From Flavobacterium zepuense (lineage in GTDB: Bacteria > Bacteroidota > Bacteroidia > Flavobacteriales > Flavobacteriaceae), in contig NZ_VJVZ01000010.1 in NCBI RefSeq assembly GCF_007097145.1, forward strand, positions 1 to 64,000: 64,000 nt of DNA, given 5' to 3'. The first letter of the stretch is position 1, and the number at the start of each line of letters is the position of its first letter. The position numbers and the translations under genes were made by a program. This document shows, piece after piece, positions 49,026-56,820 of the stretch. The notes under the pieces are model-generated. The model ran no database searches. It worked only from the letters and a program-made list of their open reading frames with translations, and had not been told where the DNA came from.

Positions 49026-49942
49026 TTATTTATAGATTTTATAAACCTATCTAATAGTTGCGAGCATTTTTTAGCACCGCCGCTATTTAAATGATCGGTA
49101 TCATAAAAATCAGTATCCTGAAAAAGGCTGTCCTGAAAAAGGTTTAAATAATAAACATTTTTAATTTTAGCTAATTGTGAGCATTCTTTAGTAATAAGCG
49201 CCAATTTTTGTTGGTTTACATTAGCTGCATAATTACTTGTTACCGGCATTGTTACCAATACAACCGTAATACCTCTTTTATTGCAGGCGGCAATAATATT
49301 TTTTAAACGTTGTACATTTTTTCTAAAATCTACCGATCCATCTTCGTGTTTATCAGCAATAATCTTAGCCATTTTAGGATTATTGTATAACTCGTTTACC
49401 CCGTTCTGCCTACGCCAACCTTTGGTAGAACATTCTACTAACGTACCCGATTTAAGATATTCTCTAAGGCTAAAAATGGTAAGACTAAATCGCGGCACAA
49501 GTGCCAGGCTGTATTTCTTAACATCAAAATCAGAGATAGTTTGAGTATCTAAATCCATCTGGTCCTCATAAAAATACTTTCGCCACTCTAATTCCGGATG
49601 AAAATCACTATGGCTAAGGCTACTGTACTCTATTGGTATAATGATATTTTTTAAAACTGCAAAACTGTCAACATGCTTTTCAAACAGTAACTTATCATAA
49701 AACAACGTCTGACTCACGTTAGAAATATTAAACGCCGGGGCTGTAAAATCATCCGGATTTAATCCGTAAAAAGTATGCGAGTTACCCAAAATAAGCGTTT
49801 GGCAGTCATTATAACTTCCCCTTATATGTTTATTCTTTTCAGTATAGTTATTCGGTACCGCGCGGTAAAAAATTTCCAGCAGTAGCCATCCCAAAACAAC
49901 AGGGATTAAAAAGTAATTGAGCTTTATTAAAAACTTTCTCAT
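49022..49942 (-). CDS. SGNH-hydrolase-like membrane protein, partner of MBOAT
   Basis: 306 residues with one N-terminal membrane helix (about 8-26). Extracytoplasmic domain with 'LILGNSHTFYGLNPDDF' (Ser of the GNSH block) and C-terminal 'DTDHLNSGGAKK' (D281-x-x-H284), the SGNH pair seen in AlgJ/AlgX/DltD-like proteins. It directly follows the MBOAT gene with no gap (49942/49943). It may move acyl groups, typically acetyl, from the MBOAT protein onto a polysaccharide. Third catalytic residues not checked. Confidence 0.78.
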   Translation of the reverse strand: MRKFLIKLNYFLIPVVLGWLLLEIFYRAVPNNYTEKNKHIRGSYNDCQTLILGNSHTFYGLNPDDFTAPAFNISNVSQTLFYDKLLFEKHVDSFAVLKNIIIPIEYSSLSHSDFHPELEWRKYFYEDQMDLDTQTISDFDVKKYSLALVPRFSLTIFSLREYLKSGTLVECSTKGWRRQNGVNELYNNPKMAKIIADKHEDGSVDFRKNVQRLKNIIAACNKRGITVVLVTMPVTSNYAANVNQQKLALITKECSQLAKIKNVYYLNLFQDSLFQDTDFYDTDHLNSGGAKKCSQLLDRFIKSINN

Positions 49943-51349
49943 TTAAAATTTAAAATATACAAAGGATTGCGACTGGCCGGAAAAATACAAAATACTTAAA
50001 AAAATGGCTATATAAATTAAATATCTGGCAGAGGCCTGTTTAATAAATGATATATCTAACAAGTGTTTTTTATCTCTTTGCAGCCATTCTAAAAACAGAT
50101 AGCCAAACAATAACAATAACATTAATCTTGAGAGGTCTGGCTTTGTAAATAACGAAGTGGAAAAAATAATACTGAAATACTCCAATGCTTTATCAACAGA
50201 TTCTGCTTTAAAAAATACCCTTGCTAATGTTAGTACTGTAAATGTACCAGCCATAGCTATACAATTGCCAATAATAGTAGGTGGCGATGTATCCCATTTT
50301 TTGTAAAATATGTATAATATATAAAGGGTTGCATGTATGCATCCGTAAATTACAAACGTCCAGTTTGCGCCGTGCCATATTCCGCTAAAAACAAATACTA
50401 TGGCAAGATTTCTTACTTGTATTAATCGCCCCTTTTTACTGCCGCCTAACGGGAAATAAATATAGTCGCGCAGCCATCCGGAAAAAGATATATGCCATCT
50501 TCGCCAAAAATCGGCAATGTTTATAGCCAGGTAAGGATAATTGAAATTATGAAACAGTCTAAAACCAAGCAATGCCGCGGCTCCAAGTGCCATGTGGGTA
50601 TAGCCGGAAAAATCTCCGTATATCTGAAAGCTGTAAATAACCGCGTTCCAAAATAAAGTACTGCCGGATTGTTGCTCAAAATTATCATAAATCAAAGTAA
50701 CAACAGCACCGCAGTTATCAGCGATAACTACTTTTTCAAATAGTCCCAATAGTATCATACGCATACCATCTACCGCAAGTGGATAATTAAAGATGCGGTT
50801 ATGGTTAATTTGCGGCATAAGGTGGTTAGCCCGTTCTATAGGCCCGGAAGTTACCTGTGGAAAAAAGGCGATAAATAATGAGAAACTAAGAAAATCGCTT
50901 ATAGGTATTGTGTGCTTCCTGTAAACATCGGTAACATACGCAATATTCTGAAAGGTATAAAAACTTATACCTATAGGAAGTAAAATTGTAAAAGTGGAAG
51001 CATTTAATTTCGTACCGAAAATAGAAACCACATCTACCAGATTTTCGATAAAAAAATTAAAATATTTAAAATAAGCAAGAATCCCCGCATTGATTAGTAT
51101 TGCAATTACTAAGAGCAGTTTTCTCTTTTTAATAGCATCCCGTTTGTTTATCGCTATGCCAAAGCAATAATTTACAACAGTACTAAATAGTAAAAGGAAC
51201 AAAAATCGCCAGTCCCAACAGGAATAAAAAAAATAACTTGCCGCCAATAAAAATAGATTTTGCAACTGTAAATTTTTATTAAAAACAAACCAATAGCATA
51301 TAAATACTATCGGAAAAAATATTGCAAAATCTAAAGAGTTAAACAGCAT
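49943..51349 (-). CDS. MBOAT-family O-acyltransferase
   Basis: 468 residues, polytopic. 'FWRRWHISFSGWLRDYIYFPLGGSKKG' and 'FVFSGIWHGANWTFVIYG' are the AlgI/DltB-type MBOAT signatures; the His in 'WHGANW' (near residue 325) is the catalytic one. It passes acyl groups across the inner membrane to a glycan, with the SGNH protein encoded next. One base after the flippase gene stop, so all are in one operon. Confidence 0.93.
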   Translation of the reverse strand: MLFNSLDFAIFFPIVFICYWFVFNKNLQLQNLFLLAASYFFYSCWDWRFLFLLLFSTVVNYCFGIAINKRDAIKKRKLLLVIAILINAGILAYFKYFNFFIENLVDVVSIFGTKLNASTFTILLPIGISFYTFQNIAYVTDVYRKHTIPISDFLSFSLFIAFFPQVTSGPIERANHLMPQINHNRIFNYPLAVDGMRMILLGLFEKVVIADNCGAVVTLIYDNFEQQSGSTLFWNAVIYSFQIYGDFSGYTHMALGAAALLGFRLFHNFNYPYLAINIADFWRRWHISFSGWLRDYIYFPLGGSKKGRLIQVRNLAIVFVFSGIWHGANWTFVIYGCIHATLYILYIFYKKWDTSPPTIIGNCIAMAGTFTVLTLARVFFKAESVDKALEYFSIIFSTSLFTKPDLSRLMLLLLFGYLFLEWLQRDKKHLLDISFIKQASARYLIYIAIFLSILYFSGQSQSFVYFKF

Positions 51350-51350
51350 G

Positions 51351-52622
51351 TTAAATAATTTTCTTTCTAAAATAGACCGCCAAAACTAAAAAATAACAAG
51401 CATAAGTAATGGCATGTGCCATAACAGCGCCTTCTGCCCCGTATTGTGGAATAAGCAAATGGCTGGATGTGTATAAAATGGTAAACGAAAGCACTTCGGA
51501 TACTATGTAAGCTCTGGTCATTTTTTTTGCAAAAAATTCAAAGCCCAGTATAAGCGAGCACACTTTAAAAAAATCGCCCGTAAGTTGCCATAAAAATAAG
51601 GTTTCCATAGGCAGGAAATCTTTAGCGAACAGCACTTTTATTATCACTACACGTAAAAAGTACACCAACACAAGCCCCCCTGCAAATACAGGAACCATGA
51701 TTTTATAGTAGCTCCTAATTACACCCTTAGTATCATCATTGCTAACTGCCGACGAGAGTTTTGGTAAAAAATAGACGGTGAGCATGGTTGAGGCAAACAT
51801 TAGGTAAAAACCCGCTATACGGTTTACCGCTTCATAAAAGCCTGCATCGTCAGCGCTATAGCGCTCAATAATAAAATTACGTATGCCTATGTATACCACC
51901 GATCCTAATACCGCCGAAAGCAACATCATAACACTGTATGATAAGAGCCCTTTTAGTATGCTTTTATTAAAATAACGCATCTTTACAAATGTAAAACCGG
52001 GAAAAAGGCGATGTATTTGATATACCGAAAAGAAGAACAATATAGATGGATATGCAATGAGGCCGATTAATGCACCTGTTAACCCAAGTTGCCATATCAA
52101 TATACTTGTAGAAGCCACACCGGCAATATTACCCCAAATATTAAGGTAAATAACACGCTTAAAATTACCCAGCCCGTTTAAAATTGCCATAAAAACAAGA
52201 TTGCCCGCATATAAAGGCAGCGTAACTGCTAATGTTCTTATAGCCCATGTATAATCTATAGATCCAAACACTTTGGTACTCCAATAACCCGCAGGTATAA
52301 ATAAGACAAGCATTATAACACCCAGAGTAGTAAGTATAGTTATAAAGGTAGTGGCAAGTACGTTATTAAGTTTATCGGAATTCTTCTCATTTTCTGCCGT
52401 GTACTTAATAATACCGTTTTGCATACCAAGCGTACAAAACGCATCTAAAGATGTCATCATGCTACGCAGATTACCCGTTACGGCCATACCCGCAGGACCA
52501 ATAAAAAGGGCAATCATTTTAGATCCTACAAGCCCGCCTGCCACCCTAACCAATATGCTTAGCGTATTAAGGGATGACAGCCGAAAAAGCTGGCTTTTAA
52601 CTATGTTCTTTATAAAATCCAA
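51351..52622 (-). CDS. Wzx-type O-antigen flippase (MATE/MOP superfamily)
   Basis: 423 residues with about twelve membrane segments and a TTG start at 52622; in-frame ATG codons lie too far inside to keep the first helix. 'SLNTLSILVRVAGGLVGSKMIALFIGPAGMAVTGNLR' is the familiar Bacteroidetes flippase start, ending with 'HAITYACYFLVLAVYFRKK'. It flips lipid-linked oligosaccharide units to the periplasm for surface polysaccharide assembly. No Wzy polymerase is obvious nearby. Confidence 0.88.
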   Translation of the reverse strand: MDFIKNIVKSQLFRLSSLNTLSILVRVAGGLVGSKMIALFIGPAGMAVTGNLRSMMTSLDAFCTLGMQNGIIKYTAENEKNSDKLNNVLATTFITILTTLGVIMLVLFIPAGYWSTKVFGSIDYTWAIRTLAVTLPLYAGNLVFMAILNGLGNFKRVIYLNIWGNIAGVASTSILIWQLGLTGALIGLIAYPSILFFFSVYQIHRLFPGFTFVKMRYFNKSILKGLLSYSVMMLLSAVLGSVVYIGIRNFIIERYSADDAGFYEAVNRIAGFYLMFASTMLTVYFLPKLSSAVSNDDTKGVIRSYYKIMVPVFAGGLVLVYFLRVVIIKVLFAKDFLPMETLFLWQLTGDFFKVCSLILGFEFFAKKMTRAYIVSEVLSFTILYTSSHLLIPQYGAEGAVMAHAITYACYFLVLAVYFRKKII

Positions 52623-52645
52623 AAGGCAGTAGTTGTGTTGTAAAA

Positions 52646-53617
52646 TTAGACAAGAACATTATCTAAAAGTATATAGTTAACGGTTTGTACTTCATAAAAG
52701 TCCTGGACCATGGTTCGGGCGCCAAAACTTTCTTTCCAAAAAGCAAGGCCATTGTTAAGCTTACGGCCTTGCTCTTCATTAGAAATTCCAAAGTCGAAAT
52801 ATTTTTTATTGGCGTAATGCTCTGTTACAAGGTAATGGTATAAAAAATCAAGGCTGCCGGTAAGGCCTTTATCATCTCCTGCCGATATGTATTGGGCGTG
52901 GGCAACCGTTTCGGTCTCAAAAATAACCGTCCCGGCAGCAATATGTCCATTGTTATTTACAATAAACAGTTTAATATTATCAGGAAAGCGGGCTGCGAGT
53001 TTGGTTATCTCTTCTGCCGAATGCACCGGAGCAGCACCATGCCTGTTTTGTAGGTTCGGAATTAAGACCTGCTGCCAAAAAGCCTCAAAATCGTGTGACT
53101 GTATTACTGTAAAGCCGTTTGCTATGCCTTTTTTTACGCCTTCCATACGGTTAGCGGCAATTTTTATAGGTAACGAATTATCTATCACGGCAAGGGAATC
53201 CCTGCGGGTAAGTTTAGCATTTGCTAAAAAAAGGGCATACTCCATCTCCTGGGCGGGTTGTAAATGATAAACTACAGGTATGGTTTTGATGTTGAGTGTC
53301 ACGACACCCTCTGCATCTAAATACTGCAATACTGCTTTAAACACTTCTAAAACAGCAGATAGCTTTATTTTTTGATTGAGGATTAATCCGCCATAGGTTA
53401 GCCCCTTGTGCGAAAAAACTGTATTTCCTACCCTGTTGGCAGGTAACTGGGCAACTATTTTTTGACCCTCAAATACCAGCAACGAAAAATCGGTAAAGCG
53501 GTCGCTATGATATTCCATAAAGTCCCTATGAAATAAAAATGTGCCGTTTTTAGACCGGCTTACAAAATTATTCCACTCATTGTAATAAGAAACACTATAG
53601 CGTTCAATTGTATACAT
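52646..53617 (-). CDS. FemAB/GNAT-like acyltransferase
   Basis: 323 residues. Two GNAT-like halves: N-terminal 'YYNEWNNFVSRSKNGTFLFHRDFMEYH' and C-terminal 'GHIAAGTVIFETETVAHAQYISAGDDKGLTGSLDFLYHYLVTEHYANKKYFDFGISNEEQGRKLNNGLAFWKESFG', which match FemAB-like proteins of glycan loci (the 'G...A.Y...S.....R...G...L....I..A...G...FDFG' pattern). Such enzymes transfer an amino acid or acyl group to a glycan or sugar amine. Follows the sulfatase-fold gene by 18 bases in the same operon. Donor unknown. Confidence 0.8.
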   Translation of the reverse strand: MYTIERYSVSYYNEWNNFVSRSKNGTFLFHRDFMEYHSDRFTDFSLLVFEGQKIVAQLPANRVGNTVFSHKGLTYGGLILNQKIKLSAVLEVFKAVLQYLDAEGVVTLNIKTIPVVYHLQPAQEMEYALFLANAKLTRRDSLAVIDNSLPIKIAANRMEGVKKGIANGFTVIQSHDFEAFWQQVLIPNLQNRHGAAPVHSAEEITKLAARFPDNIKLFIVNNNGHIAAGTVIFETETVAHAQYISAGDDKGLTGSLDFLYHYLVTEHYANKKYFDFGISNEEQGRKLNNGLAFWKESFGARTMVQDFYEVQTVNYILLDNVLV

Positions 53618-53635
53618 AGTTTGTTACCGCTGTGG

Positions 53636-55108
53636 TTACTTTACAGCCTCTATAACAGGCTCTCCCTTATCATTAATATATTTATAAACCCCGGCTGGCC
53701 TTAAAGTTCTCATATAACTCTCATCTTTTTGATAATTATTAAGATAGGCTTTATCCTGAGAAAGAAAAGAAAATACGGTCCTAAAGAGGTTTACCGATGA
53801 TTTTAAGTCAGCATCGTATTCTTTATAAGCAGGGTTATTCCACTTTATGGCCAGCATAGCCCCATACATAGATTTGATAAGCCTGGTATCTTTTAAAACA
53901 TTCTCTGTTTGTCCCAAATATTTAAAACCGGCAAACCCGCCATGATCGGCGCCAATAATTACAATAGCATTGGGGTCTTGCAGGGTAATAAAATTTATTG
54001 TGGCGGTTAGCCACTCATTAGCTTCGCCAATACGCCTTATATACGAATCCCTCTCCCCTTTAATACTCCTGGACGACGGATTATTAGATATATGCCCGGG
54101 TGTCATTTTCTCAACAAAGTAAAAATTACCAGATTTTCCGTTCTGTGCAACTTTAGCTTTTAGATCTTCCAAAACATTACGTTCCGCATCCCATCCATCC
54201 ATAAAATACGGCAGTTTACTATAGTCAAAATTACAGTAATCATAACCCATTGCAGGCCTGTTAATTATAAGGTAAGGCCGCTCTGTTATAAAATGTGTTT
54301 TATAACCGTTACTTTTTAACGTAGTAAGTACAGGGTTTTTGCTAATAATTACACTACGTGCGTTATAAGGATCCATATCCGGCTGGCTGTAATGGTGCTG
54401 CATAGCAAACAGAGACGAATTAGAAAGCAGTGTAGAATAGTAATTAGACCTAAAGCTGTTGTATACTTTAAAATCTGTTTTTTTTAGATATGTTTCAAAA
54501 GCGGTATTGTTAAAGGTATACTGCTCGCTCTTAAGATTGTCCGGATTGGTATAGCCATCGGGCTGAATGTAATAAATATTTGGCCTTTGCTTAAAGGCAG
54601 CTTTCTCTATCTCATCGGGCAGTTTGTGCCATGCTGTGGGGGCAGTTTGTGTCATAACAACAATACCCGCCAGCGTATATAAATTAAATACCGATAAAAA
54701 TAAAAGCAGCAACACCAGTAGCTTATAGTATTTTTTAACTGAAAAAGCTGCACCAATACTTAGCAGAACAACGCCTGCCAGCACTATTTTTTTAGATAGG
54801 GGTACACTTATTATCTGAACAATATAAAAACCTAAAAACATAACCATGCCACCCATAAGGATGTTTCTTTGCAACGGCTTAAGCTTTACAAGGGCTGCCA
54901 GCTTATAAGCCACAAACAATGTTAACGCAGGTATAAGCGCATAATAGCCTATTAAAAAAAGCAATTGCGGCCATGAATTTGCAAGACTGTAGTTTTGGGC
55001 ATAATAAAATAAGACCATATAAACACCAATGCTAAAGCCCGCCAGTAACGGCACATCTTTTGGCGAATTTATAAAGTGCATTATCCTTTGCCTTAGCCTT
55101 TCTATCAT
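53636..55108 (-). CDS. Sulfatase-fold (alkaline phosphatase superfamily) membrane protein
   Basis: 490 residues: five membrane segments in the first ~155 residues, then an extracytoplasmic alkaline-phosphatase-superfamily domain. 'NIYYIQPDGYTNPD' has metal-binding D184. 'YYSTLLSNSSLFAMQHHY' could hold the Ser/Thr nucleophile. 'EKMTPGHISNNP' and 'VIIGADHGGFAG' (about residues 386-398) give the Asp/His metal pair. The topology is that of LTA synthase/phosphoethanolamine transferase-type enzymes that move phospho-groups onto surface polymers. Substrate unknown. Encoded 3 bases after the kinase-like/methyltransferase gene, in a shared operon. Confidence 0.83.
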   Translation of the reverse strand: MIERLRQRIMHFINSPKDVPLLAGFSIGVYMVLFYYAQNYSLANSWPQLLFLIGYYALIPALTLFVAYKLAALVKLKPLQRNILMGGMVMFLGFYIVQIISVPLSKKIVLAGVVLLSIGAAFSVKKYYKLLVLLLLFLSVFNLYTLAGIVVMTQTAPTAWHKLPDEIEKAAFKQRPNIYYIQPDGYTNPDNLKSEQYTFNNTAFETYLKKTDFKVYNSFRSNYYSTLLSNSSLFAMQHHYSQPDMDPYNARSVIISKNPVLTTLKSNGYKTHFITERPYLIINRPAMGYDYCNFDYSKLPYFMDGWDAERNVLEDLKAKVAQNGKSGNFYFVEKMTPGHISNNPSSRSIKGERDSYIRRIGEANEWLTATINFITLQDPNAIVIIGADHGGFAGFKYLGQTENVLKDTRLIKSMYGAMLAIKWNNPAYKEYDADLKSSVNLFRTVFSFLSQDKAYLNNYQKDESYMRTLRPAGVYKYINDKGEPVIEAVK

Positions 55109-55111
55109 GGT

Positions 55112-56494
55112 TTACTTTCTTTTTAGCAAGTACAGGGTACGGTGAGTATTAGGTATCTTTTCTTTTTCTATAACAGTATAAAAGTCTGAATAGTCTCTCT
55201 CAAAATTGTCACGGTTATAGTAGTCAAAGTATCCGGCAAATTCGCGTTTGCTTTTTAGCAGAAAACTAACCCAGGAGTCTTCCCTGTCGGGGAACTCTAT
55301 AATAAGGTATGGCGTTAGCGAAGCAAACATTTGTGCCGACATTGCAAACGGTACATTGCCCGATAATGATATGTGGTGTATTAGCGCCAGCGCCAGTGCA
55401 ACATCAAAACTATTATTGGCAATACGCTCCTGCAATGGTGCGCGCTCCTTATTATTAAAGCCAATGCCGGGTGCAGGATTAAGCAAATCGCTAACCAGCG
55501 GCAGTATGTTGTGCTCTTTGTTTTTAAGTACCTGTTTGTAGTTGTAATCAACCGCGTTAGGGTCTATATCGGTAACCAGTATTTCTTTGGCGCTATCTTT
55601 TAAAACGCGCGAAAATGTGCCATCATTACCTCCCAGGTCTACCACCTTTTGTGCGTTAATTGTACCCGACCATTTTTTTACCAGTTGCTTTTTATGCTCA
55701 AAGGCAGCGTCATCATAATTGGTAATGGCGTAGTAGTCTTTCCACTCGGTTTTTTCGTTAAGGGTAAGGTCTTTTATAAAATTGTAAAGTGAGTCGATAA
55801 TTTTTATCTGGCTCTCTTTGGGCACATTTACCTTTTTCTCGGTAGTATTTTCGTCGCTGCTGTATTTAGCATCATACTTTGCCGTTAAAAATATATTGGT
55901 GTACACCGTTGGGCTAAAACGTGCCGAAAACGGCAACAGCTTTGCCACTTTTTGCAACGGCATGCCATCTATGTATTGTTGCAGTGTTTTAAGCATATCG
56001 TTGCCATAATATTTGGCAAGTAATAATGGCCCAAAAAAGTGCATTAGGAACTGCTTATATGCCCTCCAGGGTTCGCCGGGGGTGTAGGCATCAAACGACA
56101 GGGTATCTACAAATACAGGTGCCCCGTTATGAAATGTAATATTAAAAGCCGTGGCATCCTTAAGGGTATAATCGTGTTGCAGGCAGTACTTTTGTAATTT
56201 TAGGGTATGGAGCGCGGCGTGCTTGTATTGCGTAAAACTCCACTCGTAAGGGTAAGAAAAAAACGGTATATTTTCCGGCTTTATCTGTATGTGGCTTTCG
56301 GTTGCCGCAACCTCTTCGTGCTTAATTAAAAGGCCGCTATCAAAAAGCTTTTTGTAAAAGCCGCTGTTGGTTAACGATTGGTACTGGCTAAAATAAACAG
56401 GGTTAATTATCCTGTATAACTGCCCGTCGTTAACCTGTATATAACCCGATGGGTCACGAAAAGACGATGCATGCCTATTTGTTGTCTCCGCCAT
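55112..56494 (-). CDS. Kinase-like N-terminal domain fused to SAM methyltransferase
   Basis: 460 residues. Residues about 1-240 form a conserved but uncharacterised domain ('FRDPSGYIQVNDGQLYRIINPVYF', 'SYPYEWSFTQYKHAALHTLKLQKYCL'). In it 'LKDATAFNITF' (D113-x4-N118) and 'VFVDTLSF' (D130) look like the catalytic loop and metal Asp of kinase/APH folds. Residues about 270-400 are a class I methyltransferase: motif I 'KVVDLGGNDGTF', acidic residue 'LVTDIDPNAV', and 'FDVALALALIHHIS'. A fused kinase-like and methyltransferase pair recalls WbdD, which caps O-antigen chains, but with the order reversed. Overlaps the small membrane protein gene by 20 bases. Confidence 0.8.
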   Translation of the reverse strand: MAETTNRHASSFRDPSGYIQVNDGQLYRIINPVYFSQYQSLTNSGFYKKLFDSGLLIKHEEVAATESHIQIKPENIPFFSYPYEWSFTQYKHAALHTLKLQKYCLQHDYTLKDATAFNITFHNGAPVFVDTLSFDAYTPGEPWRAYKQFLMHFFGPLLLAKYYGNDMLKTLQQYIDGMPLQKVAKLLPFSARFSPTVYTNIFLTAKYDAKYSSDENTTEKKVNVPKESQIKIIDSLYNFIKDLTLNEKTEWKDYYAITNYDDAAFEHKKQLVKKWSGTINAQKVVDLGGNDGTFSRVLKDSAKEILVTDIDPNAVDYNYKQVLKNKEHNILPLVSDLLNPAPGIGFNNKERAPLQERIANNSFDVALALALIHHISLSGNVPFAMSAQMFASLTPYLIIEFPDREDSWVSFLLKSKREFAGYFDYYNRDNFERDYSDFYTVIEKEKIPNTHRTLYLLKRK

Positions 56495-56675
56495 CTGTTT
56501 TATCTTCTATATCAATGTTGCCCATCAGGTCCTGCTCTTCTTTTTTTCCAAACATAGATTTTACCTTTGTAGTGATCTTTTTATAGAATAAAGCTACCGA
56601 TGCTGCTCCTGCTACAACCAGCTGCACAATAAGTGCCCCTGTACCCGGATCGAAATATAAAAACGGAAGTTTCAT
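56475..56675 (-). CDS. 66-residue membrane protein with DPGTG motif
   Basis: One membrane helix: 'FDPGTGALIVQLVVAGAASVALFYKKI' after a short start, then a charged tail. I recall small proteins with a DPGTG motif recurring beside methyltransferases of the downstream type and sulfatase-fold membrane proteins, function unknown. The 3' end overlaps the start of the methyltransferase gene by 20 bases, and no other gene is upstream on this strand, so it heads the operon (56675 down to 49022). Real rather than spurious because of the motif and coupling. Confidence 0.7.
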   Translation of the reverse strand: MKLPFLYFDPGTGALIVQLVVAGAASVALFYKKITTKVKSMFGKKEEQDLMGNIDIEDKTDGGDNK

Positions 56676-56760
56676 AACGCGTTAATTTTAATCGGTAAAA
56701 ATAAAAAAAAATATTCGCTAATGCTGTTTATTAATAACTTTAGCATGCTTTGATGTTGTT

Positions 56761-56794
56761 TTTGCATAAAAAATTTGCTATAACCTTATTTTTG
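56761..56794 (+). promoter_or_regulatory. Promoter of the T9SS cargo gene
   Basis: TTTG (56761-56764), 22 bases, TATTTTTG (56787-56794), 26 bases before the GTG start at 56821. Confidence 0.5.
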
Positions 56795-56820
56795 TTAATT
56801 TTAGGAAAAATTAAATTGCC

